Shown in pieces: positions 49,001 through 60,800 of a stretch of DNA of 64,000 nucleotides. Position numbers and translations under genes: made by a program. How positions within the stretch are numbered: the first letter of the stretch is position 1; the number at the start of each line of letters is the position of its first letter. Below the pieces are notes generated by a model that was not told where the DNA came from, made no database searches, and worked only from the letters and a program-made list of their open reading frames with translations. Source of the DNA: Branchiostoma floridae (taxonomy: Eukaryota; Chordata; Leptocardii; Amphioxiformes; Branchiostomatidae); the NCBI RefSeq assembly GCF_000003815.2, contig NC_049991.1, positions 16,184,971 through 16,248,970 on the forward strand, given 5' to 3'.

Positions 49001-52000
49001 AGAGGGGGGAGAGGGAGAGAGAGAGGGGGGAGGGAGAGAGAGAGGGAGAGAGAGGGGGGGAGAGGGAGGTTCGCCAACCAAAATACGAAATGATGCGCCA
49101 CTCAGGATCTGTGATCCCATGCAACCAAAAAAATGGCCTCAAGCTGACCAAATGACATTTGATGATGATTGAAAGTTTATACCACCAGGTGTACTACAGG
49201 TAAATGCAATTAAATCCATTAGGGCTTCTTCATACCCTGTCATTAAGTAAGCTGTATATATATAAATATATATATATCAATCATGAGGAAAAAAAATTGT
49301 AACATCATATTACACAAGCAAGCAAAACTTGTAAGAATTTCTGCTGCAGTACCACAGGCAGCCACTAGGTGGTCAACCATAGAACTTGTCCTTTGTTTTG
49401 CCAACACCTACCTAAACACCAAAAATATATGTAAGAAAGATCCATTGCCCAAGTATCTTGAGCTATGCTGGCCATAAACACTTAAGCAATACCAATCTTA
49501 TTCTGCCTTTTCATGGCTATCTGATTTGTACAAATAATTTTGTGACCTTTTTGCTAAGAATTGTTCATTATATCTTTAAAAAGTGTAAAACCATATTTTC
49601 CAGGTGTTTCAGTTGATGCAAGAGTACAAGAACAAGGGCCGACCGGTAGCTGGGGTAGTGGTGGAGCCCATCCAGTCTGAAGGGGGGGATCGCCATGCCT
49701 CCAACAGCTTCTTTAGACAGCTGCGGAAACTAGCAAAGGAGGTGAGGATCTGAGTTATTCATCATCTTTTTTTTTTCATCAGTACTATGGTGGGAAACTA
49801 GCTAAGGAGGTGAGGATCGGAGTTATTCATCTATGTCCACTACAGAACGGGTCGGCCTTTGTTGTTGATGAGGTACAGACTGGGGCAGATCTGACGGGGA
49901 AGATGTAAACCTAACGTACTTTTGCCAGTTTGATTCGAATTCACAACAAATTTGAAAATTGACATTTTTGTTTAATATCCACTACAGAATGGGTCGGCCT
50001 TTGTTGTTGATGAGGTACAAAATGTACAGACTGGAGCAGGTCTGACAGGGAAGATGTAAACCTAACGTTATTCTGTACTTTTGCCAGTTTGATTTCAAAA
50101 TGTAAATTGAAAATTGCCATGATTGTTTGATGTCCACCACAGAACGGGTCAGCCTTTGCTGTTGACGAGGTACAGCAGGCCTGACAGGGAAGATGTAACC
50201 CTAACTTTACTGTACTTCTGCCAGTTTGATTTCAGAATATAAATTGAAAATGGTCATAATTGATTGTTGTTTGATGTCCACCACAGAATGGGTCGACCTA
50301 TGTGGTTGATGAAGGGCAGACTGGGGCAGGTCTGACGGGGAAGATCAAACCCTAACGTTATACTGTACTTTTGCCAGTTTGATTTCAAAATGTAAATTGA
50401 AAATTGCCATGATTGCCATGTCTACTACAGAACGGGTCGGCCTTTGTTGGTGATGAGGTACAAAATGTACAGACTGGAGCAGGTCTGACAGCCTGAGGGA
50501 AGATGTATCCCTAACGTTATTCTGTACTTCTGACAAATTGAAAATGGTCACAATTGATTGTTGTTTTATGTCCACCACAGAACGGGTCGGCCTTTGTTGT
50601 TGACGAGGTACAGGTCTGACAGGAAATATGTAACCCTAACGTTACTGTGGAAATATGTAACCCTAACGTTACTGATACTGTACTTCTGCCGGTTTGAATT
50701 TACAATCATTGAAAATTACCATTGCTATTTTATGTCCACCACAGAATAGGTCAGCCTTTGTTGTTGATGAGGTGCAGACTGGGGCGGGTCTGACAGGGAA
50801 GATGTGGGCACACGAGCACTGGGGCCTGGAGGAGTCTCCGGACATCGTCACCTTCTCCAAGAAGATGGTGATCGGAGGGCTGTACTTCAAGGAGGAGTTC
50901 AGGCCAAAAGGGGTGCGTTAAGCTTAAATTCACATAGAACATTATTGGTAGCAGGCACAAGGCTGAGGATCTCATTTTGTAGCTGTGTTGAACTTGAGAC
51001 TGAATCAAAAGAAGACTCATGTAATACAGTGAAGTTTCCAGCATCCATATGAACTTTGTGAACGGTATAACAGTTACATGTATAAACAGCATATGCAATC
51101 ATGCATTTGCTGCAAAGGTAATTTTGCAACTTTTGTAAGAAGCGGTGAATGCTTTTGGGAACAATTCTCCCCGTGAGAGCCTGAACTGTATAAGAACTTG
51201 AAAGTTACCATTTTGAAAATTAGATTGCTGGTGTTCGATAATATGTACATGTATCTAGTGTCTGATGAGTATAGGAGTCTGATGGAAGGTGCATCAGACA
51301 TGAACCATGCCAAACAACCAAACTCATCTGTGAAACCTGCGGAAAGTATTGCATAAGCACAGCTGGGCTAGTTGCCAGAAGTGGTGGCCATTGGCGCCGG
51401 ACAGATTGTCCAGGCGATTGTCTAGCAGAATGTAAAGGACTTTTATAATGTTGTTGTATGTATAGTAAGGCCAGTGACTGAATTCTAGGCTTGCTTTGTC
51501 CTATGTTTGCCTCCAGTAAACATGCACATGTACAATGTAAGAGACAATCATTGTCATTTTAATTATGTATTTATTGCCATTCTTGTTTAAAGAGGGGAAC
51601 AAGGGCTCTGTGGCCCCTTGCCTGACCATGTGCCTTTTCCCCTGGAGAGCAGATCCTCTGGCAAATTAACATTAAATTCTTATTGACTATGGAGGGATGC
51701 TATGGGGTCAGTGTGGCCAGTCTTTTTTAAATGCGCGTACACATGTATGTCATCCTTAAAATTAAGTCAATTATTAAAAGAACACTAAAAGAAGTTTTTC
51801 TATTTCTTGCACAAACTAGGCCATGCGGATCATGAACACATGGCTGGGAGATCCTGCCAAGCTGGTGATTTTGGAAGCAGTGTTGAACGTGATTCAACAA
51901 GATCGGCTGTTGGACAACATGACAGAGACTGGACAGGTGATCTTACAAGGACTGGAGAAAATACAGGTGAGTCACAAGACCATCATGTCTGATCACACCT

Positions 52001-54129
52001 GATTATATGTACTGGGTACTTTCCATGTTTCCTAATCATTAGTATCCAAAAAAACTTTCATTATTCACAATGTACACTTGCTGCTTATTGTGGTTCATGA
52101 TGTTATCACTCTCATATATTTTGGAAAATAAGATAATTTGAAAGACATATAAGACAATAATTACAATGGCATTCTAAAACTAATTGTAGTTGTTGCAGGA
52201 TAAGAATTAAAAAATTTGGTAGGAAAAGCTAATGAATACCCAACAGTAAATGTTATAGGTTATATAATGTTATATTTTAATAGTACAGATTGATACACTA
52301 CAGTCTGAAAGGTCTAGGTCTAGGTCTGCCGTTACTAATATGTAGAAGTAATCATAAAAGTCAGCACTGTCATAAAAGTCAACAAATATAGTTACTGTAC
52401 TGTAAATGTATCCATTCTCAGGACAAACATGCTGAAGTTTTCTCTAATGCTCGTGGAAGAGGGGCCTTCTGTGCTGTTGACTTCCCAAACACTTCGACCA
52501 GAGACAGAGCTGTAGCAACACTAAGGAACAAAGGTAAGTCTTGAATATGAAGCCTTGTGAGTCTAAGACTTAAATGGTACTATAACTATAATGCCACCAC
52601 CTTTGGTCAAAAGTAACTGCCTACTATTCTTCCTAGTACATGACTCCTAGTATTACCCGGTAGTTTCTTCTTGAGGGTGTCCACGCCCACTTGTGTTGGT
52701 GTCTCATTGTGTGTGTGAAGAGTATGAATGCATCAAGAGGGAGTACTGTGTATAGGGGTGATGCAAAAACTAGTACTATTAGTTTCTTCTTGAGGGAAAA
52801 CTTACTACATGTATGATAGTTATTGCAGAAAGTTCATGGTTGGCTGAAGATTATTTCTGTACCCCAGATGATGTCAGTGTGATTGCCTTCATGATTGTCT
52901 ATTTTCTGCAAGAGAAGGAACTCATATAGGCCACACCTATGAGAGGCAGCTACAGCTTTCATAATACCTTTGGTGTTTGACACCTTCGCAGTAGATTGTC
53001 GAAAACTGATGTCAAGGTCCCAAATAGTGAAAAGCCCCAAAGCAAAAGTAATCCCAGAATCAATCTACTCCCTTGGTTCTCTGATATTTGATAATTCAAA
53101 AAGAGAGAAGCCAATAAGCCAATAAGAAAGAATTGGCCTTGAAGAAACATGTGAGTCCACCCACAATTACTCCAGCAATACGTTTGCTCCAAGGCACAAA
53201 CCTGACAAGAGAATTGCAAGATGAGATCTATCGGGATGAAAAACAGACTTCAGTTGAAACTACTCAAGAAGCACACTTTGTTGTGTGAAATTGTTAAAAT
53301 ATTTCATCAAAAGAACCTGATTACATGTTTTGAATTCATGTTATCCCTGGATCCCATGGATCAGCAATATTCTGTCCAATCTGAACACTATGAAATTTAG
53401 TTGATGTGTCCAGTGCTTGAAATACCCACCTGCAAATGCAACTGCATTTTGCTTGGCGAAACTTAATTTTAAACCCTGATAGCGCAGTGCGCAACCTGAA
53501 ATTTTGCAATTGGAATGCCACTAACCCCACACCTAGGTGCATAAAATCTTGAATTTATTTCTTGATCAGATAAAACATTTTATCCATGTACATGTAACTG
53601 GAGGAAATAATAATGGATACTGTAAATGCAAAAATTTTGGCAGTGGTTTTATGTGCGCGTTTTTTGCGTTGCAAATTTACCGCAAACTTAAAACCACCGT
53701 GAAAATTTTTCCATGGCATTAAGTGCAGTGCATGGTGCTACCGCGAACTTAAAACCACCGCAAACCGTCCTTTTGCCGCTATCGCGAAATTAAATCCCCG
53801 GGAATTTAAATGCATTTACAGTATTAAGTAGCTGATTTTAAGAAAGTAACAACTTTAAAGAGGGACAACCTGAAATGTTGATGGCGCAACCTGCCAGGAC
53901 AAGATGGCTAAAAGAAATATTTCGATCACTGTGTGGCTTTAGTTTAACTTTAATGCTCTACATTCAATATCTGATAAAGGCCCTATGGTTTGCAGGTGTG
54001 CAGTGTGCAGGCTGTGGAGCGAAGGCTCTTCGGATCCGACCAGCGCTCATCTTCCAGCCGCACCACGCCAGAATGTTCCTGGACATCCTGGAGGACACAG
54101 CACTGGAGCTGAAGTCACTGGGGACGTGA
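43005..54129 (+). CDS. ABAT: 4-aminobutyrate aminotransferase, mitochondrial, 15 exons, 503 aa
   Basis: ABAT converts GABA and 2-oxoglutarate to succinate semialdehyde and glutamate in the mitochondrial matrix, using PLP. Exons: 43005-43068, 44234-44337, 44528-44557, 44739-44856, 45271-45320, 45584-45661, 46132-46224, 47125-47187, 47540-47603, 48518-48666, 49604-49741, 50745-50912, 51820-51966, 52422-52533, 53996-54129. The sum is 1512 nt with stop and every junction is in phase; human ABAT has 500 aa. Exon 1 encodes a basic presequence. Diagnostic blocks are [34 protein letters not shown] (Cys162/Cys165, the interdomain iron-sulfur ligands in the pig enzyme), [49 protein letters not shown], and TFSKKM with the PLP lysine at Lys357, the same number as in human. 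Exon 2 has a CAGCAG acceptor (optional extra Ala). Exon 12 is preceded by six decoy copies of its own start. Confidence 0.98.
44068..44212 (+). repeat. Dispersed repeat in ABAT intron 1
   Basis: A second copy of the 23583-23752 repeat (TGCACAGCCTATTCGACAAC, CCAGCTGG, GGGATTTGG, AACAGAAGTGTGCATTAA, TTAACTGGCTCCTA). It ends about 20 bp before the acceptor of ABAT exon 2 and may supply part of that intron end. Confidence 0.65.
48319..48480. mobile_element. Hairpin element in ABAT intron 9
   Basis: The ends TACCTTTATCCACAGGGTA and TACCCCACAGATAAAGGTA are inverted, and GGATACCAAGT pairs with ACTTGGTATCC inside. The right end lies about 40 bp before exon 10 (48518). Confidence 0.65.
48979..49069. 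repeat. GA/GGGGA simple repeat
   Basis: A purine-only run of GAGAGA and GGGGGAGAGG units in ABAT intron 10. Confidence 0.9.
49780..49830 (+). repeat. Copy of the ABAT exon 11 end and its splice donor
   Basis: GGGAAACTAGCTAAGGAG|GTGAGGATCGGAGTTATTCATC repeats the end of exon 11 and the start of its intron (true donor after 49741) with two substitutions in about 36 bases. It is preceded by TTTTTTTTTTCATCAG, so an acceptor-like site and a donor enclose a tiny potential microexon (49786-49810). Confidence 0.8.
49846..50744 (+). repeat. Array of six partial copies of ABAT exon 12 with its acceptor
   Basis: Exon-like starts occur at 49846, 49988, 50143, 50287, 50431 and 50581, each after TGTCCACTACAG- or TCCACCACAG-type acceptors. 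The true exon begins at 50745 after the same acceptor. Spacing is 142, 155, 144, 144, 150 and 164 bp. Copies read [20 protein letters not shown] or near variants, in the frame of ABAT, and then hit a stop (TAA after KM in the first two; TGA or TAA elsewhere after small indels). Homology to the exon ends at about codon 20, before the catalytic lysine. Intronic parts (GTTTGATTTCAAAATGTAAA, CCCTAACGTTA) are repeated too. Confidence 0.95.
53618..53823. mobile_element. TACTGTAAATGCA-family MITE, copy 3
   Basis: The ends are TACTGTAAATGCA and TGCATTTACAGTA with TA at both edges, and the interior has ACCGCGAACTTAAAACCACC-type motifs. It lies in the last ABAT intron, about 170 bp before the final exon. 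Confidence 0.8.
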
Positions 54130-54237
54130 TTCTCCCAACTTCATCATCGAAACTAACTTTTCAGTCTTTTGGTAACTGTTATTCAGTCCTTTACGTGGAT
54201 AAGCCAAGGGCACACAATACAATACTAGTACCCTAAA

Positions 54238-54310
54238 ACAGTCTCCACTTTAAGTCTGGAATTCCATTTTCCCCATTTCGACAAGTGCTAATATTTTCAG
54301 GATAAAAGCA
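54238..54310. repeat. Short repeat shared by the ABAT 3' UTR and a CABIN1 intron
   Basis: Blocks CTCCACTTTAAG, CATTTTCCCCATTTCGACAA and GTGCTAA, ending in ATAAAAGCA, recur in order at 60699-60770. Both copies are short and diverged. Confidence 0.5.
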
Positions 54311-54503
54311 CTTGGTCCAAAGCTTTTACAGATGATTGATAAGTGAAATATGATAATAACTTTCTAACACTGTTCTAAGTATGTGATCTCATCACCATAT
54401 CTAACTACACAATACCCTGCAACAACATCCTAAATGGTACACGTATACAATGTACGTGGATATGTGTCCGTCCATTACAAGGAAACTTGTATATCATTTT
54501 CTC

Positions 54504-54509
54504 ATTAAA
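54504..54509 (+). promoter_or_regulatory. Candidate ABAT poly(A) signal (ATTAAA)
   Basis: ATTAAA about 375 bases after the ABAT stop codon, followed by a TTCTATTGTCAGCCTGTTTT-like T-rich region. It faces the opposite-strand signal at 54550-54555. Confidence 0.5.
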
Positions 54510-54549
54510 GAATACCATCACACTGCATCCTATTCTATTGTCAGCCTGT

Positions 54550-54555
54550 TTTATT
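54550..54555 (-). promoter_or_regulatory. Candidate CABIN1 poly(A) signal (AATAAA)
   Basis: TTTATT on the + strand reads AATAAA on the minus strand, about 290 bases beyond the CABIN1 stop codon (54848-54850). It lies about 40 bp from the ABAT signal, so the two 3' ends meet here. Confidence 0.5.
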
Positions 54556-54847
54556 TGAATGAAGACAAACACTGTATGAGAAATGGAGCAACAAGCCTAG
54601 GGGTCTGTTTGCTCTAGATCTGAATAATATTTTCTCTCCTGATCATCACACCATTTTTAGGGATCAGCCAATGGTCATCGGTCACTGAGTGAGCCTCGTA
54701 GATTTTAAAATTTAGGGACCTGCTGGCAATCCTGTGGAAGCTTGTTCATTCACTGTGTGACATGGGCTTTAACAGTACAACAGGGTCGTACACATAATAT
54801 ATATATCATATCATACATCTTTGCATGGTCAACGAATGTCTCTGAAC

Positions 54848-57800
54848 CTATGCAATACTATCCTGAGAGGATTCCTCCTGGCTGCTGTCAATCTCTATGT
54901 ACTCCACATCGCTCTGAGAGTCCGTCTCCGGGAGAGGCGTGTGGTGGACGTTAGCCGCCGACTGCTGCGTGAGGATCGCCGCCTTCAACCTCTGCTTGGT
55001 CTCCTCCGATATAGACCCTGACCTGGGCCTGTGCTTGGTCAGTCCACTGGTCCCTGGCTTGGCGTAAAAGCTGGTGCTTGGATAGCTTGGCTGTGCGGTG
55101 GTAGTGGTACTACGCGCCACCTCAGCAGTTTTATTGTAAGCACCACTTCTATACAGGGAAGAGGACGACCCAGAGGGGGTGATGGTGATTGTTGGCACAC
55201 CCTGGGGTGAGGCTGTTGCTTTAGGTGGAGTGGACTGTTCTTGGGTGTGTGTAGGGGTGGTAGGGCCTTTGTTTTCTCTCTTCTCCTCTGCTGCAGTGAC
55301 TGCAGGTTTCCATGGCAAATCCTTCGATGAGGAGGCAACAGTTGTTGCTGCAGTTGTAACTGGAGGATTGGGTCTGGAACTGCTGCTGGAGGCTGGCAGA
55401 GGCTGAGATGCGCTACCGGCTGGGTTTAGAGAAGGCTGGACATGTGTTGGTGTAGACTGGACATGTGTTGGTGTAGACTGGACATGGCTTGGCGCAGCCT
55501 GGTTACGCTGTAGCTGTCCACTGGTGCTGACAGGAGAGGTGTCAGCTCTAGGTCCCCCCATGTGAACAGGGGCAGGAGGTGAGGAGAAGGTCAGTGCCAT
55601 CTGCACACCGCTGCTGGGGGTGGTGGGCGTGGAACTGCTCTCGCGTTTCTCGTGCGTCGGAGTCTGCGGCAGGCGGTGCCTCTGCTGGTAGTTCTGACAG
55701 TAGCTGATGGCCTGTTCCAGAACGCTCGGTTCGGGCTCCATGTCGTCGATCCTGTAGAGCGCGTACGCGTCGGCGAGGATGTTGCTCTCCACGTCCATGT
55801 TGCTGCCTGTTCTCTGTCCGTGCTGGAAGACCTTCCAACAGTCCAGGACGAGTTTTAGCAGCTGAGAGTTCTCCATTTCTTCCGTCGCGTTACAGTACTC
55901 TAAGACGATATCCTGCAGAGTCTCTAAGGAGTACTTGTAGGCCTGCTTGGCAAGCATGGTGCGATCCACGTCACGTAGATACTTCTTGCCCTGATCGGGT
56001 GTTCGGTGAAGCTGTGTGGCAAGCTGGAAAAGAACGACACCTTTTATAATCAAGTACAGTCAAACTGCCGTAGAAGACCACTCAGGGGATTGAACAAAAT
56101 GTGGTCTTTGTGGACAGGTGGTCACTATAGACAGGAATCTAAATGGCTCGTTTTAATAGTAAAAATTGTCTGAAGGTCCACAAAAAAAGTGGTCACATCA
56201 TATTGGCTAGGTGGTTCTTACTCCGGGATGGTGACAGACCCAGAATGGGAACCAGTCAGAATTGCCCTTAATGGTCAGATGGTCACCAAAACGTCGGTGA
56301 AAATAAAGTTATGGTTCTGTAAAAAGAGTCTCTTTATTCTACAATGCAAATTAACTTGCCCCAAGATGTGCTAGAGAAGGAGTTAAATACACAGCTTTAT
56401 ATACACATGTACATGTGTGTAAGAGCAAAATGAAGATCAGGGCCTGGAAATATCAAAGTAAGCTGACAGGTGCTTTGTCAGCCAGCTTTCACCACTGAGC
56501 CTTGTGTACCTAAAACAGCATATCAGATACTAGTATGTGCTAGAGAAGGAGTTAAATGTACAGCTTTACAGTATACACACATAAGAAAGAGAACGATGAG
56601 GATTAGGGCCTACAAATATGAAAGTTAGCTGACAGATGTGATCTTCAGCGAGCTTTCATCACTGAAACAGTACCTTAAAAAAGTGTATTAGATATGTGCT
56701 AGGGAAGTTATACAGTATACACACATCAAAAAGAGCAAAATGAAGATTAGGGCCTGAAAATGTGGTGCTTTGTCAACCAGCTTTCATCACTGAGCCTCCG
56801 TGTACCTGAAACAGGGTGTTGCTGTCGTTGAGTTGCCGCAGTACTTCCAGCAGGAGCGAGACGCAGCGGCCCATGTGGGAGGCGAAGCTGCCGGGGCGGT
56901 CGATCTCGTCCACGGGGATGCGCCAGATGCCGTTGAAGAGGTTGGTCTTGTTCCTCTCGTGGAAGAGGCTGTGAGCAGGCATGTGGGGCAACTCCTTCCA
57001 GTGGCCCTGTTTGGGACCCAAGATCAGGTCACGCCCCCACGGGAGGTTCCTGCATGGGCAAGGAAAGATCGAATTGTGAAACATAATCCAAACTTAGAAA
57101 AAGCCAGTATCAGAACATGTTTACAACATTTACATTGAATAAACCATTGACTGGATTATGTAGATTATGTGGAAAGAACTGCTTGTGGCTTAAAAGGCTG
57201 AATCCTTTGTTAAGGCTCAGTTTTACTTCTTACTGTTAACCAATCCCAATTCATTGACTGGTCATTGTTTAAAGATAAACCTTTCAATCAAATTCAAGTT
57301 TCCTCAAGTTTGAAACTACTTCATCCCAGATCTGTTTTATGCAACACTGTTTTGAGCTAACCTAATGTACAGAAGCTTTATAAAAAACTTTAACTTGATA
57401 AAAAATAATTTTGTGTTTTATAAACAAAGGCAGATGCAGATAGTGAGATTGCATGACATACATGTGCAGTGCGTTGGGCTAAGGCCCAAGAGGTTCCGGG
57501 TCAAAACCTGCCATGTCACCAATCTTGTCAAAAAAATGGTATTACTGGTAGGTACCCTGACTACCGGTCGACTACCTATGCTTACTTGTGAAATGGTGAG
57601 TGGAAGTAGAGGTGGCAGAGTCTGTAGATGGACTTGTAGTGCTGAGGGAACCTGTGGAGGCACAGGTGAAGCCCCTGGACACACAGGTCAATCAGGTTCT
57701 TCCTGCGGGCCTCTCTGTCCACAGGAGCAGCAGCTGGAGAGGAAGTAACAAACCTCTGTGGACATCATTACATACAGACACTTTTTTCCCCATTGACCTA

Positions 57801-60800
57801 AGCATTAAGAAATAGTCTATAGCGGCCACTTGTCCAATGCGGCCACGGCCACGCGATTTCTGTCCGGTAGATACTGAAACACTGCCTATTGCGGTCATAC
57901 AGCGGCGGTATGTCATCCTGCGTCCGGTTTTGGCGGTAGCGGAAGTACCAACTGTACGTGTTCCATGAACGTTTGGTTTTAAGTCTTTGTCGGCGAATTT
58001 ACCAACATTCCCCATGGCAAAATCAATCATTTTTCAATTGGTAGATCTGACTTTGGCAGGGTACATTTGTAAGTTGAATTCTGAGATGATCGAGACAATG
58101 TTTCTTTATGAGAAAGATGTGGGCACTAAAATCATGATTTTGTAACTTATTGCTAGTGGTCAATTGATAAAAGCATTTTCTCTAAAGTGGCCACATTTCT
58201 TCAGCAGACTGTCCCTTGTGTGGCCGCTATGGACAGTTTTGACTGTATGTCGTAAATATTAATTTATTGAAAGCAGTCCATGTCCACAAAGCTATTTTGA
58301 AGGAAGAAAATTGTTCATAGTGATCTCCAAAATTTCCCTGTATAACAAAATCATATGGACACCATTTCATATATCATTATGTATTATATATGGGCAAGTA
58401 ACAAGCCTATTTGAACATCATTACACATGCATACATATACATGTTTGACATATTGAGGACAGAACTAACGAACCTTTGCCAAATGAAAAGTATTACGTAC
58501 ATATACATGTTTGTGTATACAGGAGCAATTACAGAAACAAATTAGTCCACGTGGGTATAGTATGTGCAATATGACATATTGAGGGCGAAAGTAACATAAC
58601 CATACTGTGTATGATACTATATAAAGCCAATCTAATTAAACCCATGTGAATATCAAATTTTATCTGATCCTTACCACCATAATAATAATAGCCTTTATTG
58701 CACATTCATGCCCTATCGGGCTAAGTACAGGCATATAGATACAAAAGGTAGTAATGCAGTACACATGGTTTCTAAAACATGGATTCTAAAACTAGTCTAA
58801 TAATGACCTCAATGAAAAGTGACCTGCAGGCCGATTTGAGCTTCTCATGAATAATGGTTCAATTATATACACTGTCTGATAATATGTGCAAGTTATGACA
58901 TATTGCTGGCGGAAATAACAAAACCATACTGTGTACAGGGCAAGTTTATAAGGGCAAATTTAAGACCATGTGGACATCACGATATAATGTAAGTATATAC
59001 AAGAGCAACTAGAGAAAAATATTAGTCCATGTGGACATTATGTGCCAGTCATTGTTACTGTCAGATAGACTTTTTACAAAACAAAAGCAGACAAAAATGT
59101 GTGAATACATAATTATGAACTACAAACATACCTGGTTTTGTGTCTTCCTTCTTGCCCTCCTCCTTACTCTCTGCTTTGTCTTTCTCCTCCTTGTCTTCTA
59201 AGACACCAGATGAGGTCTCAGACGTCTCAGACGTCTCCTGTGCTTTCTTCCCTGCAGTCTCTAATTCCATTGGTTCCTCCTGGCTCTCTGTCTTCTCCTT
59301 TTCTTCATCTTTCTTTGTGTTGGCTTCCATGTCAGGGGCTGATTTATCAACAGCCTTCTCACTAGTGTCAGGGACAGGTGTTTCTTCTGCTTGGTTTTCT
59401 GTGCTTTCTTTCTCTTTAGGCATTACCTTCTCACCTTCTTTATCTTTATCTGCTTCATGTACATCTGATTTCTTGACCAAGGTATCAGCGTCAGTTGTGA
59501 GCAATGGTTTGACTCCATCTTTCTTGACCTCCTTATCATCTTTCTTTACATCCTTCTCCGCCTCCTCCTCTGGTGCAGATACAAGTTTTTCTTCACTGTC
59601 AAGTTTTGGAGCTGCCGTTTCTTCCTTACCGGCAACAATAACATCGCTTACAGCACCAACTGGTGTAGGAGGCTGTGTTAGCACCTCTTCCCCTGTTTCA
59701 GTGTCCTTCTCTTTCCTGCCACTGAGCTCCTCTGATGACTGCTCCTTTTCCTCTTCTTGTTTCTCCGGCTCCTCAGCCTGCCTTGTTGTGGCTGACTCAC
59801 ACACTGGTGTAGTTTGCACCGTAGTGTCAGTGACAGTCTTGCCTTCAGTATGCGAAGTCTGCATTGCTGGATCAGTGATAGTGTTTCCTCCATCTCCTGC
59901 TGGTTTAGCTGGCTCTTCCAGGTTGACAGGAGTGTCAGATAACACAACGGATTCTTGAGAATTTGCTGAAGATATTTCCTGGCCGTCTTTTACATCAACT
60001 TTGTCTGCAACAGGCACATCACCTATAGACGCAAAAGGGAATCGTGTCAGAAATCCTAAAAGCTCTACCCTTCATAAGGCACTTCTCAGCTGCAAGATGC
60101 AGAATGGGCAGTGCCACTGCAGTGGTATAACTGAAGAATGGAACCAAACTGTGAAGGTGCACAAGTAGTGAGTAAACATTGTCAATGCCAGCTGCATAAG
60201 AGGTCTGTGCAATAGTGCCTCTAACAGCCACCACTACATGTAGCTAGCAAACTCTGAGTCTGGAGCCATGCACAGCAAATGGCCAGAGAGAAGCTACATA
60301 GACTGTCAACAAACCACAAAAAGACAACTGCTCCTAAATATAAGTCAGACTCTACATTATGACAGATGCAGCCATGACATGCTAGTTGGAGGAGTAGTGA
60401 CAGCGAAAGCTTTCTACTGGAGGCTTTCTACTGAGAAACCCGGACCACCTTCTTGGCCTGCCTGCAAAGGTGCACCAAACTCTTCAGAAGGACCAGCACT
60501 TTGCTGCACAGTTAGGACACTATCGTCCGTGGCTGTTATTTGCAGTGCAGCCACAGGACGGGCTGCCAATGTGGACTGGCCTCCCTCCAGACTGGACTCT
60601 GCTGTATGCTTTTCAGCCATACTTCTGAGCAGAGCTTTGATACATGGGAGACACCTCGAGTAAGTCACTTGGTAAAGAAAAGGGCGTAATGCATGTAACA
60701 GGCTCCACTTTAAGGTTGAAAGTCCACTTTTCCCATTTTGACAAGTGCTAAATTTTTTCAATATAAAAGCAATCGTGTTTGTTCTTTGTAATGTCTTCCA

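Noticed and set aside
59140-59958. A 272-codon Ser-rich + strand frame
   Set aside because: It is antisense to the Glu/Lys/Thr-rich CABIN1 exon at 59132-60022, which joins its neighbours in phase.
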